Notes under the pieces: generated by a model
The model's input: only the letters and a program-made list of their open reading frames with translations
What the model was told of the DNA's origin: nothing
Databases searched by the model: none
Shown: positions 23,901-32,742 of the stretch, one piece after another
Numbering within the stretch: the stretch's first letter is position 1
Layout of the letters: each line of letters starts with the position of its first letter
Position numbers and translations under genes: made by a program
NCBI RefSeq assembly: GCF_001640805.2
Contig: NW_026115321.1
Span: 186,001 to 250,000, forward strand
DNA from: Lates calcarifer
Lineage: Eukaryota > Chordata > Actinopteri > Centropomidae
Reading direction: 5' to 3'
DNA: 64,000 nucleotides

Positions 23901-24146
23901 TTAAAAAGAAAAACTATTTAACTCAACAAAACTACTTCATATGAAACAAACTGGACATAAAGAAACATTTTTAACACGTGCGGAGGTTTATCAGCGTCTC
24001 TTACCGACATTAAAACGGGTTTTTGCGGTCAGAACCAACTTTCCGACCGCTGTTTGTTTTGAGAGGAATCCATCGAAAACCTTTGGACGAGTCGAGTATC
24101 GCGAGAGCTCCTCGTCGTGTCGAATCCTCTCGGCTGCGCTACTCAT
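6298..24146 (-). CDS. inpp4b: INPP4-family inositol polyphosphate 4-phosphatase, 25 coding exons
   Basis: Removes the 4-phosphate from PI(3,4)P2, opposing PI3K signalling at the membrane. Exons: 24005-24146, 22995-23053, 22497-22578, 22199-22404, 21870-21970, 20799-20918, 18664-18729, 16087-16166, 13806-13899, 13519-13588, 13270-13417, 12108-12239, 11547-11654, 11309-11417, 10744-10909, 10448-10648, 10214-10358, 9346-9551, 9048-9171, 8835-8961, 8613-8753, 8089-8186, 7889-7986, 7361-7515, 6298-6427; about 1034 residues. Order: PH, C2, central helical region, C-terminal phosphatase. Phases join cleanly except exon 12 to 13 (one base extra) and a doubtful exon 4/5 join. Location near rnf150 suggests INPP4B, but the protein is clearly divergent and some C-terminal blocks (KNVGSRK) are closer to INPP4A; a separate PH-bearing paralogue is possible. 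Family call firm, subtype uncertain. Confidence 0.85.
7306..7360. repeat. CA/GT microsatellite at an exon 24 donor
   Basis: An imperfect (CA)n on the plus strand abuts the INPP4 exon 24 edge, so the minus-strand intron starts with GTGTGTGTGTGTGG. The donor dinucleotide itself belongs to the repeat. Confidence 0.75.
9688..9981. repeat. Tandem duplication of about 160 bp in an INPP4 intron
   Basis: Two diverged tandem copies: the first runs from AATTTGTCTCTAGTACGTTT to GGTAGCATGCTAGCTGTGT, the second (from about 9846) from ATTTTGTCTTTAGTACATTG to GGTAGCATGCTAGCTGCGT. The TAGCATGCTAGC core is itself palindromic. Confidence 0.65.
11741..12060 (+). mobile_element. Decayed mariner-like transposon fragment
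   Basis: A plus-strand frame (11772-11999) contains [19 protein letters not shown], closely resembling the TGDE(S/T)W block that carries the first catalytic aspartate of mariner transposases. It begins near GTGCGATCAAAAAGTTCC, similar to mariner-type ends. The frame stops shortly after and the remaining catalytic aspartates are not seen, so the copy is dead. It sits in the intron between INPP4 exons 13 and 12, the same intron whose splice phases disagree. Confidence 0.7.
14140..15240. repeat. A-rich decayed minisatellite of about 1.1 kb
   Basis: Degenerate repetition of phrases such as AACAAGATAACTAGCAAGA and AAAGCTAACTA every 30-40 bases, strongly purine-biased on the plus strand, in the INPP4 intron between exons 9 and 8. 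No coding potential. Confidence 0.65.
16645..16765 (+). mobile_element. tRNA-derived SINE
   Basis: Starts GGGGCGACCCAATAGTCG. TAGTCGAGTGG fits the RNA polymerase III A box (TRGYNNARNNG) exactly and GTCCGAGTCC resembles a B box with one mismatch, at tRNA-like spacing. It is followed by the pyrimidine-rich tail CATTTCCTGTCTATCTTCAC and CCAATTAAA, a layout common to fish SINEs. One copy in an INPP4 intron. Confidence 0.65.
17297..17364. repeat. Imperfect inverted repeat around CAGGATGTATCCTG
   Basis: AGCCCTT on the left pairs with AAGGGCT on the right, and CAGGATGTATCCTG pairs with CAGGATACATCCTG inside. Each inner 14-mer is also nearly self-palindromic. The result is a possible cruciform of about 68 bases in an INPP4 intron. 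Confidence 0.6.
17432..17453. repeat. (CA)n microsatellite
   Basis: Short pure CA run in an INPP4 intron. Confidence 0.8.
20600..20705. repeat. Compound (CT)n-(GT)n microsatellite
   Basis: CT run followed by two GT runs interrupted by GAGATTAACTGAGAAATCAA, in the intron after INPP4 exon 6. A (CCT)n run at 20388-20420 lies just upstream and a (CA)n at 20927-20958 lies upstream of exon 6 on the minus strand. Confidence 0.8.
21030..21440. repeat. Tandem repeat of about 2.5 units with TTAGCATTAGC core
   Basis: Segments reading GCTAA-TTTTTGCTA, CATAGCTAATGTTAGCATT and TTAAAACAAGATAAT recur three times with a period of about 150-180 bases. Lies in the intron between INPP4 exons 6 and 5. It follows a CA-linked motif (GACATTACATTAACCTACAC) that recurs near 41229. 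Confidence 0.6.
22199..24146 (-). other. inpp4b: Exons 1-4 of the INPP4 gene: N-terminal PH domain
   Basis: The four exons read as a pleckstrin-homology domain. Exon 1 starts at ATG 24146 ([20 protein letters not shown]) and gives [10 protein letters not shown] and [12 protein letters not shown]; exon 2 [17 protein letters not shown]; exon 3 [20 protein letters not shown] and RRLAVS; exon 4 [19 protein letters not shown] with the C-terminal-helix tryptophan and VALRGAN. PH domains typically bind phosphoinositides or partners at membranes. In exon 4 the frame after VALRGAN is uncertain: an adjacent frame reads [15 protein letters not shown], helix-like and joining exon 5 by its first acceptor, whereas the unbroken frame joins exon 5 by a second AG two bases later. 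Human INPP4A/B as I recall them begin directly with the C2 domain. Confidence 0.7.
22790..22935 (-). repeat. 21-24-bp minisatellite, minus orientation
   Basis: Phrases like ACAAAGAGACACATAATAAC and CAAAACCACCACAAAGAC are the reverse complement of the TTTTGTGTCTCTTTGTGGTC family seen at 31640, 49310, 53670 and 58735. Intronic in the INPP4 gene. Confidence 0.6.
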
Positions 24147-24330
24147 GTAAAACCACAAGATGTCGCGAGAATGGCTGCTTCTAACAAGCCACTTTTAGTT
24201 AACACCAGTAAAAGTTGATTTTTAGTGAGGGAGAGAACGACTCAGTTTGTTTATTAAAGTTGTGTCTATTTTATTATAGTTTAGAAATAGTTTAAAAGAG
24301 TATACTTCTATTTTACATCTGTAATTATTA
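24147..24330 (-). promoter_or_regulatory. inpp4b: INPP4 gene 5' UTR and probable promoter
   Basis: Upstream of the ATG at 24146 on the minus strand. TCGCGAGA occurs at 24109-24116 and 24162-24169 on the plus strand, close to the TCTCGCGAGA element bound by BANP and found at many CpG promoters. The local GC rise is confined to about 24000-24180. The stretch 24331-24978 to the next gene is AT-rich with no recognisable feature except homopolymer runs near 24866-24880. Confidence 0.4.
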
Positions 24331-24978
24331 TGAAATAGGAGTTATATAATGGAGGAAATATTTTGTTAAAATATTTCAATTTAATAATTGAATTTTCTCC
24401 TCTGGGTGTGTTTTGGAGGAGTTGGCTTTAAATTCAGATCATTATAACAATATACCACATACTTTGTCTGGTTCTGTGTGTACACATTTGTAATGTAGAC
24501 ACACTACGTAATTTCCTCATAAGTTTTCAACCTTCACCTTCTTTCACTCTTAAATTTTATATGTTTATTCTTTATCTGTTTTACTGTCATAGTTTGTTTG
24601 TTGTTTTTCTCTTAATATTCGTACATGCAGTATTTGAGCAGCCATATTTGTGCTTCTATGCATGTACAGTATATGTGTATACGTATATGTGACAGTGAGG
24701 AGCCAAACTCCAAACCACCACAAAGATCACACTGTGTTGCATTGTTTGTATTTATTTTCTGTCTTTCTCAGACTGGGGGCCCTGTAGAAGAAGGGAGGGA
24801 AAAAAAATTACCAAGAATATTTACCACAAATGACTTGCTTTGTTCTTCTACCACATCTTAATTCCCCCCCCCTTTTTTTTTTGTAATCGAATCGTTAAAA
24901 AGCGATCTAGAGTATCTTAGGTTTAGTTGTGGTTTCCACCTCTTCCTCTCTATGTATCTCATTCAGCAGCAGGTCAGA

Positions 24979-27678
24979 ATGGAGGTGGCAGCTCTCTGTC
25001 TTCTTCTCTGTAAGTAACACAACAATATAAGATGTATATATTGTGTTTTCAATGATGCATTTTTATGACTTTTTTAGGAGTGACGTTCAGATTTATGACT
25101 CTATATATAATTCAATCACATGCAAACATTCATTTCCCTTTAAACCAGGGCTGAATGACAGGAAAAAAGAAAAATCATATTGTGGTTATTTTTGAAAGAT
25201 ATTGCGATCATGTTATGAGTCACCATTTTATATTTTCACTGAAAACAAATATAAGAACAGTGTTGATGTGATTTTCATTTCCAGGTTCCAGGAAGTATAC
25301 AATCAGAATGATTTTAGATAAGCACAGTGTGCTTTCAACTTTGTGTCGACAGTTTGGGGGAGTTTCCTGTTTCAACATGACAGTGCCCCCTGTGCACAAA
25401 ACCATGGTTTTAGGAGGATTTAGTTGTCAGTAAGAAGGTTCTAGTGGTCCTGTAGGAGGTTTAGTGGTTACTAAGGAGGTTCTCAGGTTTAGGATGTTTA
25501 AGTGGTTGATGGGAAGGTTCAAGAGGTCCCTTCAGTTGTCCTGAGTGTTGTCTAGAAGGTTTAATTGATCATTGAAGATATACAGGAGGTTTTAATTTTC
25601 TTAGATTGTTCTAGTGGTTCTTTAGGAGGTTCTAGAGGTCCTCTTAGAGGTTCTAGAGGTCGTCTCACAAACCAAAATCACATCAATGCAAATTAAACAA
25701 ACAAACAAATACAATTAGAAGCACAATGAGACTAAAATCCATCTATTGGCACTGAAACTGACTTTCTTTGTATTTAGTGATGAATTCCTTGGATTCTGGT
25801 CAAGCAGAAGGTAAGATTAAAGTCTGTAAATTGAAAACAACATGAAATTTAGTCAGGGAAATTCTGTGTCAAAGTTATTTGGTCACTTAACGTAACTTTA
25901 GCTCGATCTCTTACTATTATATGTATCATTTCAATGCCTCTTTACCTCCCTTTCTTGTCTCGTCCTTACACCTCTCTTCCAGTCTCTGTGACCATTGCCC
26001 CTAAAAGGTCCCAGTTCCTTAAATATGAAAATTTTGTTGTGAGTTGTGTTGAGGACGAGCACAGGGAGGAAGAAGAGGAGACGAGGACTGGATGGAGAGT
26101 GATGAAGAGGATGGAGGATGGGGAGGTTTGTCAAGGAATCAGTTATCTTAGACATGGTGTTGTTTTTTCATCCATATTAGAAAGTTGTGGTGATTACATG
26201 TTTAAGTCTCAGTTCCTCTGGTCGTCCTTCAGGTCCATGAGTGTCTGTCCTCCTGCTCCGTTGCTGCTGCCTTCCCTGCCACAGACAGCGGACTGTACTG
26301 GTGTGAAACTGAATGGGGAACAACCAGCGACGCCGTCAACATCACCGTCACTGGTAGGCCTGTGTGATAAAAATGATAATTTCAGGAGTGGACAAGACCA
26401 TCAGCCCTGCTATCTGTGTCTCATTCAGGTGGTTCAGTGATCCTGGAGAGTCCAGTTCTTCCTGTGATGGAGGGAGACAATGTGACTCTGTGTTGCCGCA
26501 ACAAAGATGGCTACCTCATGGCTGATTTCTATAAAGATGGCATCCCCATGGTGACCAGCTCCACATTAAACGTGACCATCAACAGTGTTTCCAAGTCAGA
26601 TGAAGGACTCTACAGGTGTGACATCTATGGATATGGGAGTTCACCAGAGAGCAGACTGACTGTCAAAGGTGAGGAGATGTTTTACGTGAAGTCAGTGGTT
26701 TCAGTATGAAACTACGATGCAAAGATTTTGTCCATAGGCCAATACATCTCATCATTTCCTGCTTGTTTGTGAATATCAAGATGTCTGAATTTGCATCTCC
26801 ATGAACAACTTAAGCAACGGTGGAATTATATGTTGCACTTTATGCAGACGATACACAACATTATTGGTAATGTTCAATATGACTTGATATCTGTGTAAAT
26901 TAATTTAAAAAACTTTTAAAAGAGGAAAGTTTTCAGTAATCAAGAGTCTATCATTCTATGTAAGTGATGCATTATGCATTTGTTGATCAACTGATCATAA
27001 GCAATTGGCAACAAACACAAAATACGAACCCTTCCGGTTCATAGTTCACATCGCAGACATATATATTACTATTAAACCACCATGAAGTGCCTGAGCAGAC
27101 TCTTAATTAGTCTCCAGTCTCTGTCCTCCCCACAGCACCACCTGGAGACCAGGTTTCTCCAGCTCCCATGCTGCCTGTCTCAACCCTTCTGCGTCACCTG
27201 ATGGTGGGAACTCCTTACCTGTTGTCCACCATCTTACTGGGACTCATATACAGAGACAGGAAGAAAGGTGAGACAAGATTACTACAAAATAAGTACAATT
27301 AGACTCACATGACAATTTTTACCAGTTTAAGGTCAGTCTTCTATTGTTGGATTTGGGATTTTGTGGATGGTTGGGCTGTCAATCAAAATCTCCTTAATTT
27401 TATCAATTCATTAATGTAATTCCTAGAAGACAGGTCTGTTTGTAGAGAAGTTACCAACAAGACACTGTATTCTAGGCTGAATAATAAAAGTAGAATTAAT
27501 CAAAGTAGAAATCACTCCATTTCAGTAAAAGGTAGCTTTGAAGCCATCTTTGTTATTCTTACTTTTTTTTTTTTTTTTTTACCTTTGTTTTATTCATTTT
27601 TATTTTTATATTTTTGCAGTGCTGCAGGCTAAGGAGGCAAGCCAGCCATCTGATGTCATCATGGAAATAGCTGTTTAA
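24979..27678 (+). CDS. Fc-receptor-like protein with two Ig domains (fish FCRL/FcgR-like)
   Basis: Seven exons, 24979-25009, 25778-25810, 25983-26125, 26233-26353, 26429-26668, 27136-27267 and 27620-27678, join in frame to 252 residues. Start: MEVAALCLLL signal peptide in Met-first exon followed by the small exon 2. Ig1 (VSVTIAPKRSQFLKYENFVV, Cys; TDSGLYWCETEWG, Cys) is split by a 107-base intron after MEDGE. Ig2 (SVILESPVLPVMEGDNVTL, then SDEGLYRCDIYGYG) is one exon, with NVT sequons and a CC pair. TM: LMVGTPYLLSTILLGLI, then YRDRKK and a 20-residue tail. The tail has no tyrosine motif (ITAM/ITIM) and the TM no charged residue, so signalling would need a partner or be absent. Likely binds immunoglobulin or an Ig-like ligand; ligand unknown. 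Confidence 0.8.
25430..25680 (+). repeat. Degenerate minisatellite with AGGAGGTTCTAGTGGTCCT phrases
   Basis: Repeated GGTTCTAGTGGTCC / AGGAGGTT(C/T)TAG phrases about every 20-30 bases in intron 1 of the Fc-receptor-like gene. Heavily diverged. Confidence 0.6.
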
Positions 27679-27818
27679 CAATTAGTGACATCACATACAA
27701 ATTACCCCAAAGATATACCCTAAAATAGGTGATGTCAAAATTCCCCTGATTTTCATCTATGGGTTCTCAAATTGTCAGACTTTTATTATCTCATCTATTT
27801 TTATTACTTATAGAATTT

Positions 27819-27881
27819 AATAAATTAATTAAGTATTTTCATTTCACCATGAGTTAATTTTTTGCTGACACAGAAAATAAA
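27819..27881 (+). terminator. Polyadenylation signals of the Fc-receptor-like gene
   Basis: AATAAA occurs at 27819-27824 and 27876-27881, 140-200 bases after the stop codon at 27676-27678. No other gene end is nearby. Confidence 0.6.
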
Positions 27882-28129
27882 GTGCTGATCTTGGGTTCCG
27901 CTGCCTCTGTTTGTGTCACCGCTGTTATAAATAGAGCTGGAAACACATTAGACTTTCTAGGTGGTCGGTTGAGTTGAAACGTTCACTGATTCTGCAGCAG
28001 ATGGTTTAACAGGAACTGCAACTGAGGCATATCCAATGCACAGTGCTTAGGTAAAAGTACTGTAATACTTTTTATCTGTGGATACATGGTTTCCTGTTTC
28101 CTGTTTATCATCTTCTAGCTATTTCAAAC

Positions 28130-28615
28130 ACTTACACATCACCTTCAGCTTACCAGCTCAACTACTATTTTAACTGTTTATCGTTAGTTTTAGCTAATTA
28201 TTTCTGTCATTTACCCATTACCAATGTATTTCTGCCATTATCCATGACTCAACATTATTTCAACAGCAATCCATTACCTTTAGGTAACAATTTCAACTAG
28301 CCACGTTTAGCTAACAATTTAAGCTGATTATCTATTTATCTGTTTCAATTATATATCCACTACTTTTAGCTATTTCAAACATCCATTCTAACTATTTCAT
28401 TTATTCATTTCTTTTAGCTAACTTTTTGAAGTGTCTACTTTTAGATAACATTTTTAACTACCTACTTTTAGCTAACTATTTGAACGATCTACTTTTGGCT
28501 TACTATTTCAACTATCTACTTTTAACTATTTCAACTATCAATTTTTAGCTAATTACTTCAGTCATTTATCTAATTTTAGCTAACTGTCACAGTTTTTACA
28601 TCACATCTCAAATAG
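28130..28615 (+). repeat. T-rich minisatellite, TTTTAGCTAACTATTTCAAC unit
   Basis: Units of about 24-27 bases with the phrases CTTTTAGCTAACTATTTCAA and ACTATCTACTTTTAG repeat across almost 500 bases in the intergenic region after the Fc-receptor-like gene. Followed by a (GT)n tract at 28656-28695. Confidence 0.7.
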
Positions 28616-28654
28616 TGCCCAGGTTTTATAGCTGACTCATAGGTTTTTGATTTA

Positions 28655-28655
<1 letters not shown>

Positions 28656-28687
<32 letters not shown>

Positions 28688-28695
28688 TGTGTGTC
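28656..28695. repeat. (GT)n microsatellite
   Basis: GT run with one GTAT interruption, then a TTG run. The remaining intergenic DNA from 28696 to 30000 has chance open frames only (for example 29180-29527), plus an (ATTTAA)n run at 29978-30000. Confidence 0.8.
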
Positions 28696-30000
28696 TGTTG
28701 TTGTTGTTGATGAAGCAAATTTCAATGTGATATATATATTTCAGTATGATGAGATATGTCTTATAGCATAGAGTAGAATGTAATATATTGAAAAACCACA
28801 CATTAAACCTGCTTACTGTGTCAGACAAGGGTCAGGGTACACTGTGTGCTGTACAGGTCACCAGTCATACACCTACAAACAAGTACATTCACACGTCACA
28901 CCTACAGGCTGTCTTCCGTTTTACATAACCTATGTATCTTTTAACTGTGGGAGGAAACCAGCTTTTCTGAGGAAGCTGAGTTAACCACTGATCCACCATG
29001 CTGCCCACAAATACACTGCAATACAACAGTTGGAAGTGGCACGATATTCCACATAATATGACCCAATGTTATGGTCAACTCAAACAAACTCCCACTTAAA
29101 GACAACCTGAGTGTATTATTTTTGCTATAGCACTTATTTTTGCTAAAACTTTATCAGTTCATAAATAGATCTTTCAAAAATGAACATGTCAGCATTTGTC
29201 AGGCAGCATGAACAAAGCAACACCTTCATCATTGTTTCCTCTCATTCAGGCAGAGACTTAAGTGTCACTGCTTTTACAGGAAACCTGTTGTGTTTCTCTG
29301 TCCGTCAGTGTCCCTGTCGCTCTGTTTTCTGTGGTTTTTACATTGTCTCCAAAAGATTGTGGTCAAATTGTTTCTTCTTTCTTCTGTATTCTTTTGAGCA
29401 ATATTTCATTGACTTTTTCCTCACCTACATAGTAGACACAGTAACTTGGTTAAGTAGTAATTTATGTACTACACATACTGCAAACAGCCAAACACAGATG
29501 CAAAATTATCATCTAATCGTTTTGTGAGAACAAGAAGTGTGATAGTGAGAAGTAGATATTAAATGCTCATTCTAAACAAAACATGATTATTAGTTTTAGG
29601 TGATTATACATCAATAAAAACATGCTCATGTATATTACATTCCATTTCTGATTTTTGGGCCTCTTGGCGACAGCTAAAATAAGCTCTCTGCTGCCCTCAA
29701 GTGGCCAAATAAAATAAAATAAATTGCTGCAGCTGTGACACAAGTAACACAAATTTGTTACCAGTCCAGGGCATAAAAATATATAGAGAAAAAAAGATTT
29801 TGGTTTCTGGTCAAAGTTATCGACAAGAAGTGGCAAGCACAAGGACTTGTGGCCTGTTTTTGCTAATCTGTCATGTAGCAAATTTGTTTGAAATTTTAAT
29901 GAATTACAAGTTTACAAAAAACGGTTTCAGTTTCAAAAAACCGCAAATAAAATAAAGATATTTAAAACTTTTGTGTTTAAATTTAAATTTAAATTTAAAA

Positions 30001-30281
30001 AATGCATGTTTTGAAACCCGGTGCAGCCCGTTTGGACGGGGTTACGTTCTCTACCGCTCTGACGCCGCACCGCCCCTCCAGTGCAGTTATAAAATCGAGC
30101 ATCCTCTGTAGGAGAGAAAAAAACCGACTCGATAAGGAAACAGTTCCGGGTGTGTTTGACTCTTCCCTGCTTTGGCTTCTCAACTTTTTATTTTGCAGTT
30201 GTGTTAACATTAAAAATGAGGAGTTAATGCAGGAATAAGAAGAAAACCAGACGTTTGGAAGAAGTTTTTAAAGTTGCGAAG
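30001..30281 (+). promoter_or_regulatory. arfip1: arfip1 promoter and probable noncoding first exon
   Basis: CpG density rises at 30015-30130 in otherwise AT-rich DNA, and a strong donor GCGAAG|GTAAAA ends a candidate exon at 30281. Upstream ATGs in it lead to frames that stop before the donor or do not match arfaptin, so the exon is read as 5' UTR. It lies about 2.5 kb before the first recognised arfip1 exon. Confidence 0.45.
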
Positions 30282-32742
30282 GTAAAAACCGTTTCAAGTG
30301 TCACCTTTGTGTGTTTGTTGTGAACCGGTCTCCACCTTATTAAAGTCAAACACCGTTTACTCTGCTTTTAAAACCACAGAAACCGGCGAATTATTGATGT
30401 AAAACCACCTTTTGCTCACTTTATCGTGTGTGGAAATAGTTTATCTTGAAGCGGGTTCACGAGGGAACACGGTGTTTTCAGTAACTTTACCTTTAAAACA
30501 ACAGTTTTGCTCAGTTTGTTAGGAACACCCACCTGAACCTAACCCACTGTATGGTGATTTTAGAGGCTGTAGTTTGTGCTGCTCTTCGTTTTATGTTCTT
30601 ACAGAAAGGTGTTTCTACTATTTTGTCCACCCTCGTTGAAAAGAAATGAAGTTGAAAAAGTACTGTAACAATAACTGAACACAAAAACCTTCATAGAAGC
30701 AGCATTTATTATCAGACACACAGTTTTATCCAGGTGTACCTAATAAACTGACAGCCGAGTGATCACTGTCAGTAAAGGAAAGATGTTACAGCCGAAATGT
30801 GTCTTTAATAGACCAGATTAGTTTATAAATATTGATTGTTGTGTTATTTATGGTGTAGAATATTAACAAATATTTACATTATCAATTAATATCTCAATTG
30901 TTTTCTTGGTCTGTGAGACATTGCAGTATCGTTTTACACTTTGTTTGTGCGATCAACAGTCCAAAAACAAAACTATTCAAAGTACTATCATCTTAAAACA
31001 GCAAATTTACACACTTGTGAACCTGGAACCATCAAAATGACCACAAAGAGACTGCATGTATGACCTTTTCAAAATAAAAGTCCATACATGCAGTAGTGTC
31101 TGATCTTTAATCTGCGATTTAAGTAGTAGACAAACACACTTCATGGTGTGTAACAGCTGAGCAGATGGTGGTGAAACACACTGCGAATACCCTCAATGAC
31201 AATTATAACCAACAGCAACATGAATAATCTGCCAGTCAGGACATGTTGATGGAGCAACAAGCTCCAGACCTGTTGTAACTCAGCCGATTCATATCTCGCA
31301 ATAAAAAATAAATAAAGAAAGAAAACACAAGAAGAACAGTCAGAGTCACTGTGAGTTACTTTTTATGGTTTATTGTCAGGTTGGTGTTTAGATGTCTGTT
31401 GCAACTTTACCACTCCCTTAAAACTTCCTCTACAGGGCAAAGTGTACAGTGTGAACTTTGACCCCAGATGTGTGATGACACAAGTCGGAAACACTCGTAA
31501 ATTATCTGAATGTCCTGACGGACTTAATCTAAAAGTTCAACTTCTAGTTGAGTAAATGTGAAGATTTGATGCTTTGGTACAAACATTCACTTGGACTCGA
31601 AGATGAACTGATTAGATTTTGGTGGTCAAAGGTCATTTGTACATATGAGGTCATTTTGTGTCTCTTCATGGTTGTTTTATGTCCTGTTGTGGTAATTTTG
31701 TGTCTCTTTATAGCTGTTTGTTATCATCTCATCAGCCCATAATGTGTCTATGGTCTTTGTTTTAAATTAACAGAAGAAAATCCTGGTTGCTTTGAATTTT
31801 AGAATAAAAATGTTTATTCAGCTGATGATCTGATGTTTTTATGTTTAATATCTCTCTCAAATTAGACACTCACAGTTCTGGATTCAGTGTTGTGCTCTTT
31901 AGAAACTCATGTTTTATTTTCAGACACAGTTTATGTCCATGAGGGGTGTGTATGTTAAGTACAGATGTTATCCAGATGTGTGTCATCGCAAACTAAACTC
32001 TTAAATCCTAGTAATGATGTAGATCAATAACTGTTTATGGTACATTATTGTTAAAATCTGGTTACCTTTGATTAACTGGGGAGATGCTAACCTGCAGGTT
32101 ATCGTGTTATTGTGCTTCTGCTTTTCTACCACTAGATGTCGCTGTTTACCCACAGTCAGATCATTACACTTCACAGAGACACTGAGCTCTTTTAGTTCAG
32201 TTTATCCAGGTGAAACTGAAGGTGGCCTTTCAGTCAAAATGTAAAAATTTATATATATATGCCTGATAACCAGAATACCTGAGTATTAGTGAAGAATTTT
32301 ACATCATGAGGAGAAGAGAAAAAAACAGGACTAATCGAGCACTGTAGATGATTGATAGAATTAATAGTTTCACTAATTTTTTTAAGGAAAAATACCAAAT
32401 AGTCTTTGGTTTAAGCTTCTCAGATGTGAGGATTTTATGCTTTTCTTTGTTGTGAAGGAGAATAAATTGAATATCTTTGGGTTTTAAACTGTTTTTCAAA
32501 CTTCTGTTTTTTAGACTATTTTATGGAAAAAACAGTTAATTAAGAAAATAATCTATAATGAAAGTAATCATCAGTTCCCACAATACTAAGGATAGACGAA
32601 TTAGGAGTAATTTTGCTGTTTTCCCCCATTTTTTCAAACAAATAAGCAAAAATCTATTTACTTATGTACAAGAGAAATACCAAGAAAAACAGCTTTATTA
32701 ACACTGTGAACTGAAAGATATTTTCTGTTTTATCTCCTACAG
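30282..32742 (+). other. arfip1: arfip1 5' intronic region, initiator exon not located
   Basis: The exon at 32743 enters with two bases of a split codon and has no in-frame ATG, so a short coding exon ending in phase 1 should lie here. I could not identify it by its sequence. The stretch holds a repeat piece (GGTACAAACATTCACTTGGA, 31576-31650) and a minisatellite at 31640-31735. Confidence 0.4.
31640..31735 (+). repeat. 21-24-bp minisatellite (TTTTGTGTCTCTTTATGG family)
   Basis: GTCATTTTGTGTCTCTTCAT, GTTTTATGTCCTGTTGTGG and TTTTGTGTCTCTTTATAGC follow one another. Its in-frame translation is a periodic hydrophobic peptide (VILCLFMVVLCPVVVILCLF) and should not be taken as a membrane protein. 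Confidence 0.65.

Noticed and set aside
26126..26232. Read-through of the Ig1 frame (25934-26440) as one 168-residue protein
   Set aside because: The frame loses the Ig sequence after MEDGE; splicing at GAG|GTTTGT to the acceptor CCTTCAG restores TDSGLYWCE in frame.
29180..29527. 115-codon hydrophobic frame between the Fc-receptor-like gene and arfip1
   Set aside because: T-rich composition explains the hydrophobic peptide; no start context or conserved motif.
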